From assembly GCA_031841125.1 (NCBI GenBank), contig CM063108.1:28385399-28449398 (forward strand): a DNA stretch of 64,000 bases, written 5' to 3'. Within the stretch, counting starts at the first letter, position 1. Every line of letters begins with the position of its first letter. The position numbers and the translations under genes are program-made. Shown in pieces: positions 12,131 to 24,600 of the stretch. Source of the DNA: Acanthococcus lagerstroemiae (taxonomy: Eukaryota; Arthropoda; Insecta; Hemiptera; Eriococcidae). Under the pieces are notes generated by a model. That model had not been told where the DNA came from. It saw only the letters and a program-made list of their open reading frames with translations, and did no database searches.

Positions 12131-15000
12131 AGAAATCAATTTCTTCTAGATAACTACTCTTAAACGATTGTTATTGCAGAAAACACGTTACTTTTCTCGA
12201 TTGTACATACGTAACTGGGCACCAAGCACCCAATCACGTTGATTTATTTTCAAACTCGGAAGGGGTGAAAATAAATTCTGAAAATTACTAAATAAATGAG
12301 AGAAAACAAAGAGCTAATTACTAATATATCATCTCCAGTCCTAAACTCGAAAATAAAATCAGTAGCAGAAAAATGCTGAGGTGGTTTTCCTCATTATCTT
12401 AAGCACCATACGAGAGTACACAGCAAATTGTGGAAATGATTAAAAATTTATAAAAAGTTATTGCTACTAATTTTGAAAACAATCGAGGTAGCTGAGCACA
12501 GGATTGCACGGAACATTCTGTAGTCAGGAAAACAAAAATTAGGATAAACTAACTTTTGGGAGATTTTTCTTACCCACTGCATGGCATACAAGCCTCGCCG
12601 ATGTGAGTAAGTAAAGAAATTTGACAGTATCTAAACCAGATTTGAGTAAGCTATATAAGTTATATGGAAATTTCTCAGTGGCCCCGTCCAACTAAAGAAT
12701 TTGGAGGGAGGGATTTGGGAGTTCTCGACGGGAGAAGAAGGAGGAAGAATAAGATGCACCTTGACGAGGTAATGAAAGTGAAAAGTTGGGCCAGGTACAA
12801 TGACATTTTCTCGGTAATTTTGTAGGTCCCAATTCGCCCCCTAATCCAAATAACGTAATTGTAAGGACCACAAAATAAAATTATTAATTTTGTATCAAAA
12901 ATTCAAAGACCTCTACTCGCGAGTTCTATTTTTACAGTAATTTTTAGTAATACAAATTTCACGTACACTCTTTTGCAGGGAAAACACTATGGCTGTATAA
13001 TGTACTGTTAATTTGTCTGTACAACATCAACCACCTAGCCCCTCTCTTGGAGAGAAAAAACAAATTATGATTCAGAATCCGAGAACTGAGATCGCTGCAT
13101 TTCGATTCCCCACCAGTCTCCATTTCTGTCTCCTTTTCTTGTCTACTCTTCTTGTCTACTCACTAAGAACCCAGCAAACGTCTCCGCCATCGCCTTATTA
13201 CTTCTAGAGCCAAGATTCAGGATCTATTAAGAGAACCAAAAGTAGATACTGATTTCCATTCTTCTAATAGTAATTAAGAATAGCTTATAAGAGAACGGGA
13301 CAAAAGGCACCACGTCGTGGTTTAAAATCATAAAAATGCGAGCACTGCCAACAAATTTAAGGTTAAATTTGAAAACGATGACGTCAAATGCAGTGCGAAC
13401 ATCCAATAAATTATTCATATAGGTTTTAGAATCAAACGGACTGGAAATATGTTCAATATAAATCAAATTTTAATATGGCAAAATCAGTTCTTAGGTCACG
13501 AATACAACTCGTTCTCGTAATGCCCATTTGCAATTCATAAAACTCGAATACCTTCAATTTCTAGTCTCCACTAAATAAGAAATCCTCGATTAATTTTCAT
13601 CTCTACCGAGCAATGTAAGCATAATTTACACGGTATTTTGAATGGGAACCAACCGAAAAATACCAACAAGTGAGGTTACATACACCTGAATTCTAACCTC
13701 AATTTCCGGAAGCTATCATAAGGCACCACGAAATCTATTAAAAAATCTTGGCACTCTTTATCGAGGTACCATCCCTCGCTAAAAATCAACCAGATACGCA
13801 AGTGCAGCTTCGATTGTTTCCATATCGCTCAAAAATGAAAGCAATATCAGCTACAGAAATTATTTTTCATTTACTTTTTCAAGAAAGAGAACCGAGAGTT
13901 TCAGTACCCGCCTATCAAAAAAATCGTCGGCGACAGAGAAATAGTATAATCGGTTTGCTACTCACCAATCACTCATTTGCCATCGGGATAAGCACAACTT
14001 TTGTCGAAGATACTCAACCAAAATTCTCAGGCAGTAGATAGTGCATCTGGAAATCTCGACCACTGTCCTCGGCCGTCAGTCATAGCTCATACTCTGTAGT
14101 CTTCTTGCACCACGAACTACGCTCGAATAAAACGAATTGTTTCCTCATGTATTATTCTCAGCAGGTAATTTTTAATTACTACAGAATTCAGAATATGATT
14201 ATAAATAATCTTATTCAACGCCCGTTTACAGGGAGTACTTAATTTTAGCTCATTTGTTACATCCGGATTTATAACTCAAACCGAAAATTAGGTAAGTTTT
14301 GTGTTGTTGTTTTTTTCTTATTTTTTTGTCGACCTTGAATAAATTGAATGAATGAATCACGCGAGATACGTAAGCAGTATGCTGCATAGAAATGGATTAC
14401 GAACAATTCTTGCGAGGTAAATAGGTATTTTTGTAATCTGCAAAATAAAGGGCTTACTTTAGCTCACCATCGATTTTAGGCTAAAACCTTCATCCGCCTG
14501 AAAAATAGAGCCGGAAGCCGAAATGTAGAGTCCAAAATCCAAAAGCAATATCATTTCCATTACTGATTTATCCGAGGAACTTTTCATCGGTTCGATCGTG
14601 ATCATTATCGCGGATGTCACATTTTGGTACAAAAACTCTCCAGAATGTCGCTCTGTTCTGAAATAAGATGAGTAGAAAATTTCTATAGTTGCAGTAATTT
14701 CGGCGTCTTTTTTTTTTTTTTTTTCCAACTTTGGTAGAAATGAACAATCACTAACGATCGATAACTCGGTAGGGTTACTCGGGTAGTCACCCTTTGGAAG
14801 CACACATTGGTGAATTTTACCACTTCTATTTACTACTCTAAAACAAACGAGCAATCATTTAGAATAACGGGGGGAAGGGGAAGGCCTTCAACTGACCGTA
14901 ATAAGGAATGCTGTAATCCTCCTAAGCATGTGATGAGTTCCCTCCCTATTTTCAATCAAATCACCCCCCCCCCTCCACCAACTACCTTTAAAACCTAAAT
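12131..15000. other. No recognisable gene
   Basis: AT-rich DNA with scattered short frames (13748-14041 + and 14459-14854 - are the longest). Neither long frame has a recognised domain. A T-run at 14708-14724 and C-runs near 14960 are low-complexity. I see no RNA gene and no clear mobile element here. Confidence 0.5.
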
Positions 15001-15002
15001 GC

Positions 15003-15400
15003 GATGCAAGCCCTCATGGCCTTGGTTGTGTTTTAATGCATGCCATTAATAATGTAGAGCATCCAATAGCGCATGCTTCAAGATCTTTACGTAGTTCCGA
15101 AAAGAATTATTCTCAGTTAGATAAAGAGGTCTTAAGTATTATCTTCGGGGTTCAAAAATTTCATAAGTATTTGTACGGCACTTCTTTTTGTTTACAAGCG
15201 GATCATAAGCCCTTAACGTGTATATTTTTAATACGCAAAAGCATTGTCCACAAGTGGTCGCTAATGGGTTACAACGTTACGCATTTATCTTAGCTGATTA
15301 TGATTTCTAAATCGAATATATTCCATCTAAACTAAATGTTTTTGCGGGCATGTTATCAAGACTACCACTTAAAGCTGAAAATAACACATTAAGGAAGTAC
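15003..15400 (+). pseudogene. Gypsy-type LTR retrotransposon RNase H relic
   Basis: From 15003 the frame reads DASPHGLGCVLMHAINN, then HPIAHASRSLRSSEKNYSQL, KEVLSIIFGVQKFHKYLYG and FCLQADHKPLTCIF. This is the canonical RNase H block of Gypsy pol: the catalytic Asp of D-A-S, the E of S-E-K-N-Y, and the D of A-D-H-K-P-L. A frameshift follows. Near 15340-15390 the downstream AGMLSRLPLKAENN segment is recognisable. No LTRs, integrase or upstream RT were found, so this is an isolated fossil. Confidence 0.85.
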
Positions 15401-15690
15401 CCTACATTAATTTTATCACCGATATTTTTACTGACGTAAAATAGAAATATTATTACAAATGAGACCATAAAAGATAGGTACCATTTTAAGTAATGTAATT
15501 AAATTTTTACAACATGGTTGGCCACAAGTTAACGTCAAGAAAATTGATCCCAAGTTTAGACCAAATTTTCTTTAACGAAATGAGTTAAATTTTGAACTAA
15601 GTTGTTTATTGGTCAGCCATAAAGTAGGGGAGGGTCGGGCATCGGAAACCATCTAAGTTTTAAGTTCAAATTTAGAAAAAACTATTCACG

Positions 15691-15930
15691 GAAATCGTCT
15701 TTTTTTTCTCACGTGCTCTCAACCCAAGCCGTGGAATTCGCCCTTTCGAGCATTAATTCAGAGACGTCGGAAAGGCTGTTAGGGCTGTCTTGGCCCTCAT
15801 CCCTTCTGGCCAAAAAACCGGCCTAGGTCGAAATCTGGCGAGTTGCTACATGGGCTCGAACCCGGGATCTCCGGATTCCGAGATCAACGCGCTATCCACT
15901 CGGCCAACCAGACCTCCGCAGAAATCGTCT
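15691..15930 (-). mobile_element. tRNA-derived SINE with 10 bp target duplication
   Basis: The element occupies 15701-15920 on the - strand. It begins with a tRNA-like head holding an A box (TGGCCGAGTGG, 15896-15906) and an exact B box (GGTTCGAGCCC, 15852-15862). It ends in a short A-run (T-run on +) at 15701. The flanks carry the same 10 bp, GAAATCGTCT, at 15691-15700 and 15921-15930. Pol III promoter, A-tail and target duplication together make a SINE much more likely than a tRNA gene; the acceptor stem does not pair. Confidence 0.85.
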
Positions 15931-15957
15931 GGAAATTAAAGAATGAACCCTTCTGTT

Positions 15958-16149
15958 TTCAAATACGAGCTTTGACTTTTCCAGCGCTGAAAAAGCATTC
16001 TCTGAGACTGTTATGGCTGTCTTAGCCCTCTCAACCTGCCCAGGTCGAAATGTAGCGAGTTGCTATGTGGGCTCGAACCCAGGACTTCCAAATTTCGACA
16101 CCAGCGCACTATCCACTCGGCCAACCAGACCCCTCAAATATGAGCTTTA
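15958..16149 (-). mobile_element. Second tRNA-derived SINE copy, diverged
   Basis: This has the same head as the neighbouring copy: A box at 16113-16123 and B box at 16069-16079. The body is shorter. The flanks TCAAATACGAGCTTTG (about 15959) and TCAAATATGAGCTTTA (about 16134) look like an aged target duplication. It lies in the same orientation about 30 bp from the first copy's 5' flank, so it is a separate insertion rather than a tandem duplication. Confidence 0.75.
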
Positions 16150-16309
16150 ACAATTTTTTTAAACATTATACAGAAGGCACTTTTTTTTTTAATTTCCCCA
16201 AGACTCTTCAATTTACACCGTAAAAAAAAAAAAAAAAAAAGCTAAAGGAATTAGGCATTTGAGCAAAAAGGAACCACCACCAAGTAGAAATCAAGATTCA
16301 ATGCTGAAA

Positions 16310-16800
16310 GAGTCTATTTATTACAATTTTAAGAAGCTACTACGAAGAAAGAGTCGATTTATTTTATGTAAGAAATAATTTTAAGAGAAGTCGCATCCAT
16401 AGAAGCCTATTCCATCAAATCCAGAGAGCACTCTTCGTGTACCCATTTCAAATACAGATTTGCACTGAAACCAAATTTCATTTTTCAATTCGGAGCTGTT
16501 AAAAACCAGACAGTGATCAGTATTTTCTCTCATCTGCTGGTTTGGTTTTGCTTATGATGATTTCTGATTCCTGGTCTTCGCATTTACGTTTAGGTCTGCC
16601 CACTGGTTTAGTGGTTTAGTCTTCTTAGACGCCGTCGATTTCTTCGATTTAGGCACCGTTTTTGAAGTTCCACGCGTTGGTGATTTAGCCAATTCATCGC
16701 GGTTTCTTGGTTTCAATTTTGTCTTTTCTGTAATACGATTTTTAACCGCGATGTCAATGTCAGAACTACTGATTTCTTTGCACAACTCTTTCTTTTTGGT
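16310..16800 (-). CDS. Candidate terminal coding exon and 3' UTR of an unidentified - strand gene
   Basis: On the - strand a frame is open from about 16860 to a TAA at 16552. It gives a lysine/serine/threonine-rich, nuclear-looking tail (KSKKSTASKKTKPLNQWADL near the end). Two AATAAA signals follow on the same strand near 16315 and 16360, where a 3' end would be expected. Upstream on - there is a good donor (GTAAGTGATAC, near 16910) after a stretch in the same frame (TENQTEDD). The 872 bp hAT-type element at 16972-17843 sits just beyond. I do not recognise the product and could not assemble a full gene. It may be a real short gene divergent from CEBPZ, or a decayed one. Confidence 0.35.
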
Positions 16801-16963
16801 TCGCTTTCCTTGAGACGCATTTTGGTAACAGTAAAATTTCCTTCGGACTAATTTGAGGGCGGGTTACCGAATTTTTTCCACAAGCGGAGTTTGAGGTGTA
16901 TCACTTACGTCATCTTCAGTTTGATTTTCTGTTACAATCGATGAAACTGGTTCAAAAGTTAAG

Positions 16964-17851
16964 ATACGGATCAGGGCTGTGAACCGGAATAATTAACTTA
17001 ACGGATTAACGGAAAGATAACGTTACCAGAACATAATTAACGGAACGGAACGGAACGTAACGAAAAGAATCAGTCACGGAATACCGGAAACATTTTTACC
17101 AGGTAAATGGGTAAATCTTGGGGTGCGTTCAGATTGAACAAGAGGACGCACTCTGGGTGAAGGGTGAAGACCCGACTTTTGTGTGATAATTTGACCGCCT
17201 TCAGGGCTGCCGTTCCGGCAACACGGCATAGTGTGAAACGGGCCTTAGACTCCAGTATCAGTCTATCAGTAGATAACAATAGAAGTTCTCAGTTTAACCC
17301 TAATGTATGGTGAACTTTTAGCCCCTTTTGAATTTTGATTTGTAGATTGCTAAGATAAAAAGTGTATAACAGACACTGGAAATACTGTAGGGTACAGTGT
17401 ATATAAGACCTATTTCACTACTTATATAATTTATGTAATCTGATCAACACCTGTGTCAGTAGCGTACATGTTCAACGTCCTCTCATCTATCGTGACTAAA
17501 AAATGAACAACTTTACTTTTTTGCCCCCTCCCCCTACCGCATATGTTTACCGAATTGGCGCATCTATACAAATAAAAAATTAGGAAGCTCCACAATATTT
17601 AACTATTAGTTCCTTGTTCATCAGTGAAATATAAACGTATAGAACGAAGCAACGAAGTGGGCGTAATGTGAAATTCTTATTGGTTTATTATCTTAATTAA
17701 TATTGGTAACGGATACCTTAACGTAACGTTACCGAAACAATACCGTAACCAGTTGTAACGTTATTTACCGGAACCGTTTACCGGGATGAAGCGGTAATAA
17801 TACCATGTTAACTTAACTAATCCGTTCCGTTATCACAGCCCTGATACGGAT
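16964..17851. mobile_element. Non-autonomous hAT-type element, 872 bp, with 8 bp target duplication
   Basis: The element occupies 16972-17843. It starts CAGGGCTGTGAACCGGAAT and ends TTATCACAGCCCTG, so the termini are inverted (CAGGGCTGTGA). The flanks are the exact octamer ATACGGAT (16964-16971 and 17844-17851), the duplication length of hAT transposition. Subterminal DNA at both ends is rich in AACGGAACG / CGTTACCG motifs, possible transposase-binding repeats. No transposase frame is present. Confidence 0.9.
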
Positions 17852-18414
17852 TGATCTCCATCAGAAAAAATTGGTCAGGTTAGGAGCAGTCACAGCAAAT
17901 ATCACCAAAAGCTAAGTCAGCTTTTGTAATCCCAAAAAGTGTACGGTGACAGGTGACAGCTAAAAGCCGAAAGCTCAAAGCTGTATTAAGTAAGCAGTAT
18001 ATTTTCTCAAGGTCAAAATGACGTATCATAATTAAGTTGAAAGCTGCAAGCGGCTGCAAGCATGCGCCGCACCCGCACCACCGCTGCCACACTTCGACAC
18101 ATCGGCGCGTGTCTGCACAATCCACTCTTACGCCAAGGAAACAAGGTCATATTTCGGGTAATTTACGGTCCATTTTAGGTTGTCATATATTGATCCGAAC
18201 GGAAGAGTGCTCTAGAGTGCGCTGTGGCGCTAACCGTAGTCCATCTCACATTGCCTATGAAAAAGGTCTTAATTAATATATGTTTGTAGGTTCTTTTCTT
18301 GAAACATAGAAACAAAGACGTGGAGAGTGTAGAGAGGAAACTGGAAAACAACAGTGATAACAACATTGCAAACTGATAAGTGATAACGTGCTGTTTTGAT
18401 TTTTTTTCTCAGCC

Positions 18415-18447
18415 ATGTGCGAACCGCGAAATCAATCGTTCTATTAA
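18415..18447 (+). other. Short upstream ORF in CEBPZ leader
   Basis: An ATG at 18415 opens an 10-residue frame (MCEPRNQSFY) that ends in TAA at 18445-18447, 58 bp before the CEBPZ start. If the leader begins upstream of 18415, this could dampen translation. The transcription start is not known. A possible splice acceptor (TTTTTTTTCTCAG, ending 18412) lies directly before it. Confidence 0.3.
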
Positions 18448-18505
18448 AATTACCAGCTGCTCTTCACTTTTCGTGGGTGCCGTTTTCATACGAATAGCCG
18501 TAGAA

Positions 18506-18673
18506 ATGGGATTCTCGAAGAATAAAGCACCGGCTCGAAAGAAGCACAAGAATAAGAAAGTTCATCGTGATCAAGAGTCTGCTAACGAAGATGAAGTCGA
18601 GAAAGAGAACACGTATGATATCGAAGCTAGTGACGATGAAGCTAATGAAACACCCGCCAAGTGGTACGATGAG
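18506..18673 (+). CDS. CEBPZ: CEBPZ exon 1 (56 codons)
   Basis: Starts MGFSKNKAPARKKHKNKK, a basic stretch that could be a nucleolar localisation signal, then an acidic segment and AKWYDE. It ends in phase 0 at a strong donor (GAG|GTAAGC). Confidence 0.9.
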
Positions 18674-21600
18674 GTAAGCAATTCTTCATACGCTTCTTAT
18701 CCGCCTTATGTGTTACAATATTACTATAATTCTGTGGATTCTTGAAAAATAAGCTAAGTAAAGCTATTGAACTCATAATTCAAATATAGATTATAATCTT
18801 TTTTCTTAATAAATAATTTATTTAGAATTAACTAAATTAAAATTTCAAAAATTTGACTCTCAAATTTCTAGTTCCCGTACATTAAGTTACCGAAAATAGA
18901 CTGCGATGATAGTGAGATTGAAGCATTGAGAAGAGAAGCTGAAGTAATTCATGAAGATGAAACCAACAACTATAAATCATGTAAGTGCTCGGCCACATCC
19001 ACCTGAAATCTATAAAGTTCAGTTTTAATTTCACACGTATTACACTTTGCAGTTCTGCTCGAGTGTAAGAGCTCCGAAACAAAATGGATGATGACCATGG
19101 CCAAGAGTGGTACGTCCGCTGACAAAGTAGCCGCTCTAGCTCTAATGGTACAAGAATCGCCCGTACACAATCTTTCAGCTCTGTCCTCGTTGGTGAACCT
19201 AGCCAAGGTCTCGAAGAAACATCAGTTCGTGGTCGTTCTTGGTACCTAGTCCTCTGTATATTTCTGTCCTATGTCCGAAATCCGATTTCATGTTGAAGAC
19301 GTTCAATTAATGTCGTTTTACAGACACGTTGACCGAACTATTTATTTCCGATCTGTTACGTCCGGGTAAGAAGTTACGAAAATTTCACAAGCAACCTGTA
19401 ATGCATTTGGCTGAACTATGCGGCGATGATAATACGCTGAGGAGGAAGAGATTATGTTACTGGTTGTTCGAAGACAAACTTAAAACGTTATTCGAGCAGT
19501 TCATTAAATTGCTGAACGATGCTGCGCATGACTCTGTACAAAGTAACCGAGAGAAAGCAATTGGTTCTATGCTTAAATTGTTAACGTCGAATCGAGAACT
19601 TGAAGATGTGAGTATGATTATTTCATCTCGTTTAAGAAAGTAGAAATAGATCTTACTGTAGTGTTGAAGGTCGTGTAAGTTTCAGTTCTTACTGTTACAA
19701 ACGTCTGTTATTAAATACGGATTTTCAAGTCAGAGGATTCCGTTAAATATGTTCCAATTTGATATTGTGGCCGTTCGCAGGTTCTGATTAGAAACCTAAT
19801 CAACAAATTGGGTGATCCTGTGCATAAAGTAGCCAGTCGAGTGGTCTATGGTATTGAAAAAGTCGCGCAGAAATATTCCAAGATAAAGGAAGATATCTTG
19901 AACGAAATTGAAAGAATGCTATTCAGGTGGGTAGTGAATGTGAATAGCACTCTTCACCACTCGATCAGGATGTTCCTATAGACCGTAAAATATCTTTTTC
20001 TTGTCGACAGGCCGAATATTGCTACACGAGCTCAGTATTACGGGATATGTTTGCTGTCGCAATACAGATTGTCGGGGTCAGATCGAGAGCTGTGTAAACG
20101 TTTGATTGTACTGTATTTCTCGTTTTTCAAAGCCTGCGTAAAAACGGTAAGCTGGACGATCATGTTGAATTTGACATGCACCTGAATCAAAGACTAAACT
20201 GCATCGATTTCGTTGACAGGGAGATATCGATTCGAGGCTAATGGGAGCTTTGCTGGTCGGCGTGAACAGAGCGTATCCGTACGCCACTCGCCGTGGAAAA
20301 TCAGAGGCTGTGATACCCGCGGAGCACATCGATACCATGTACAAAGTTGTGCATCTAGCTCCGTTCAAAATCAGTTTGCAGGCGTTGTCGTTGTTACTGC
20401 AGGTCATGAATAACGATAGGTAAGGCTCGGATGCAAATGAAAATCATGAGTTGCTGCGTGTGCTGAGTGGGAAGGTTATTTATCGAAATCGGCACGTAGA
20501 TACGAAAATACTTTCTACTGGTACTTATTTCAGTAGTGGTACTGCGTTTGGTGTTCTAGTATTGATGAAAGCAGTTATTGTTATGGAGAAATCTTATCGG
20601 AGCATCAGTGGGTCTGATGAGTTGTACATAGCCCAGATAAATCTTATTGTGTTGTGAGTTCCTAAAAAATCATGACAAATCCTAATGGCAGCTTCATGTG
20701 TCTTGAAGCAGCCTGTTTGAGTGATATGCAGAAGAATTTGGTGCGTATTAATTGGTCTTAAATGCAGCCGAATGAATCGTAGCCGAGTTAGGATGATTTT
20801 TAAAAGTATCAGAATGAATTTTAGACGTACCTGGTGAATTCTAAGGGCATTTGAATGAGTCCGAGCAGAGTTCTAATGCATTTTGAAAGTATCTAGTTGA
20901 GTTTCAAGAGGTTAGTGAGTCTGGTCGAGTTCTAAGGGAAGCTGAATCAGTGTCAGCAGAGTCTGAAGGTATCGTATTGTTTAGATCTTAACGAATTCTG
21001 AATGAGTGATAAGAATAGACAAATGAGTTAGGAGAGTTATAATTCATTTTACATGTGTCTGCCCGAGTTTCAGAAGAATGACGAGTCTAAACCAGTATCA
21101 AGCGCCGTTGAATGGGTCTCAGTTCAGTCCGAATGAATCTAGTCGAGTCTTAATAGAGTTTTAATGAGTTCCAAAAGTGTCTGGTGGATCTTCATGGCGG
21201 CTAAATGAGTATGAGCAGGGTTGAATATGTTTTGAAAGTTCGTAGATGAGTTTAAAGAATTTGGTGAGTCATAGCGATTCCGATGGGCCGTTGAATGAGT
21301 TCCAAAAGAGTTGAATGAGTTTTAGCAGAGTTTAAAGAGTTTCGTAAGTATCAGAATGCGTTTTAAAAATGTCTCGTGAGTTTTGACAAGTCTTGGGGGC
21401 AGCTAAATGGGTATTGGCTGAGTTTGACCGTATCTTATCAATACTTCACAAGGGAAGAATGATTTCAAAAACGCTTTTGGATGAAATTTTAAAGAATTCG
21501 GAAATTAAATGAGTCTGAATGAGTCCTGAGAGCAGCCGAGTGACTGCTAGCAAAATTTGAATATATTTTAGAAGTATCTAGCCGATGATTTTGAACACGT

Positions 21601-24600
21601 CTTGAAATCAGTCGAACGAGTCTCAACCAATTCTGAGAATGTCCGAATATACTTCTATAGATTGTGAATGAATTTTGTCACATTAAGACGAAGGCTGAAT
21701 GAGTTCTAAAAGAGTTGGGATGATTTGATGAGTCCTAATAGACCCCAATGGCATCTGAATGAATCTTAAGTCTTAGCAGAGCCTGAACGAGTTTTAAAAT
21801 ATCAGTTACCTGTTCGAAAACATTTATTGTCTCATCTAAAGAGGATTAGTTGTACTATTGCAAAAATTCCATTAATCTTCTGAAACCTAGTGAAATCATG
21901 AGTCCAGTGTTCCAGCTAAACAGTTCATAGTTTTGATAATCTTGCAAGATCGTGTTTCATGTACATATTTCCTATTGATATAGTATTCCATGTTTTCAGA
22001 TTTTATAATGCTTTGTACCGAAAACTGTTGGACAAGGAACTGATCCAAACATCTCATCAAGCTATCTGGCTGAATCTGATGCTGAAAGCAATAAGGAAGG
22101 ATCAAAACGATTGTAGGAAAAAATCATTCGTGAAGAGGCTTCTCCAAGTACGTTGACATTTTTCAGATTAGGTCATAAAGTTAACTTGAATGTCATATTA
22201 GAAATCAGGAACGATATGTTATCCCAGTTTGTTACTACTTTGAAAAGTAGCGAATCCATTGTGGGGGGGAGGGGTCGAACACCCCTTTCGAGCCGAAGAA
22301 GAAGACAAAAACATTACGAATTTTGAGTTTTTCTCCTGTTTTTTAGTATCTGCAGCATTCGACAATCCACAATGTTCATATTGAAACGATTTAATCACAT
22401 TATGAAACTAGTCTTCGGAAACAATTTAAAATGACATCCATCTCGGGTTTTTTAGGGGGTGGGGGTGGAAAAAGTTTTATTTTCAAAACCCCCTCCTGGG
22501 AAAATTTCTAGATCCGCCACTGACTTTGAAGCAGTTTGTCAGTCAAATTGATGTCAATGTGCCGGATGCACGCATGTGTATAGAATACGTCCAGTTCTGT
22601 TGGATGTTCAATTGCAGGCTAGTTCGTTCGAGGCTGGAATTCATTCTGGCTCAATTTTGAAACTTCTCTCTGTAGCAAAATCCCCGAGAAACCACGAAAA
22701 TCCACCCAGATTTTGAGTTGGGGAAATGCCGGTAACTAACGGTCGTCAAGGGACCTAATAATTCCCGGGTTGAAACGCCGAGAATGGACGACCAGCAACC
22801 ACCATAATTATTATATGTTTAACCACAGACTTTCCTAAGCTCCCCAGGGGTCCGTTAGTTACCGGCATTTCCCCAACTCAGAATTTCGGTGGGTTTTTGT
22901 GGTTTCTCGGGGATTTTGCTACATAGTTAAATGGCATCCCTGGTGGGGAAATTTTGAAGCTGGCTGCCTATGCCATGAAATAAATAGACATTACCTGTCC
23001 AAGCTTAATTTTGATATCTCCGTAGCACTGTACGAGCGACTCGGCTATGGGTCGGTTTGTACAGGCTAAAGTCTATTCTCAATACACCTATGTTCTAATA
23101 TGTATCGAGAATTCGTTTTCCGTTCCAAAAACGTCACCATGCAGCTCGGATTCTAAATAAACATCGAAAATGTCCGACTGCATGTACTGTGATATACGAA
23201 AACCATCATTTCTTTAGGCCCCAAGCTCCTAGCTTGAGTCTCTTAATACGAAAAAATTGACCATCAATTTATCATGCTACATCTCAATCTGGAATTGCAG
23301 GTGTGTCTGAACTTTCCCGTCCCTCTACTGTGCGGCACTCTGGTCATGCTGTCTCAGATCGTGAAGTACTTGCCAGATGTTGCCGATAATTTTCGCTTCC
23401 CGGATGAAGAAGAAATCAAAGACGAACCGATGATGCCAGATATAATTTCAAATTTGAAGAAATTCGAAGACGACGACGACGATGAGAAGGTGTTCGATGT
23501 AAAAACAGAGGAGGTATGCACTACGAAGTACCCATGTAATTCGTATCATGTTGGTTCCTGCATTCCATCGTGTGTTCGAATCTGATTGATATGTAATGTA
23601 TTTTAGGAAGAAATGGAGGTGGGCACGGAGGAAAAACAAGAACAAGACGACTCGAAACCGAGCATCGGATCGTCGTGGTTCCATCGTGACCTCATGGCGC
23701 CGAAATCGGACGCCTTTTTGTCGACTGAGAAGAAGTACAAACCGCCTACCGATTACGATTCGTTGCATCGGAATCCGGCCTTCGCCGGCGGCGAGAAAGC
23801 AGTTTTCGTCGAGTTGGTGGCGTTGGCCAAACATTTTCACCCGACTGTCTCATTGTTTGCAAAGAAGATTCTGGCAGGTTTGTGTCGTGTATTGATCGTC
23901 TTAAGTTGAACCTTATCGTAGTTATATGCGTCTTACGGGATTTAGAGTTGGTGCATTGCGTGCTATGGGTGCTGATGTGAGGAAATTAGGAGAAATTTTC
24001 GGAAGTTGTATTCGTTTCTTCTGTCTGAGCTCTTAGGACTTCTCTGTCTGATAGAAAATTGAATTCCAACGGGAAAAAACGCTGAGTGGGTTACAAACTT
24101 GAGAAGGTAGAAGAATTGAGGGACAGATTTGTGTACCCAAGATCCAGTTAAACAATCAGCCATCAGATAGCTGGACGGCTAGGCAAATACGTACGCAGAT
24201 GGGCAGTGGAGTTGATGAGCGTAAAGAACTAGCGTCCCTCCTCCCCTATCGGTAAAGCCTAGGGTCTGAGGCAGAGAGTAGCCTACAGTGCGGAAAAACT
24301 GATAAATAAACTGACAGTCTGACTAAGGACCCGACTCCTGAACAAGTGAATTTTGATAAGTTTTAGATGACGTCTTGATGAGCCTGAACAAGTTGCGGAG
24401 AATTGAACAGCATAAGTCAGTCTTAACGAATTTTTATGGATTCCTAATGAATTTTAGAATTCGTACCCCAGTCGAATGAACACTATCAGAGAAAAAACAC
24501 CCAGGATATGAGACGAACTGGCTTTAAAAAGCCTGTCTACTAGAAATTGACAAAACATCGCCTCCCCTGTCAAGAAAACAATTTCAAGATGCTAGACACG

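Noticed and set aside
13748..14854. Apparent similarity between the + frame at 13748-14041 and the - frame at 14459-14854
   Set aside because: Only a short stretch resembles (I-x-A-T-x-x-I-F), and the DNA does not align beyond it.
15851..16123. Intact tRNA genes on the - strand
   Set aside because: A and B boxes are good, but acceptor stems do not pair and the units have A-tails and target duplications, so they are SINE heads.
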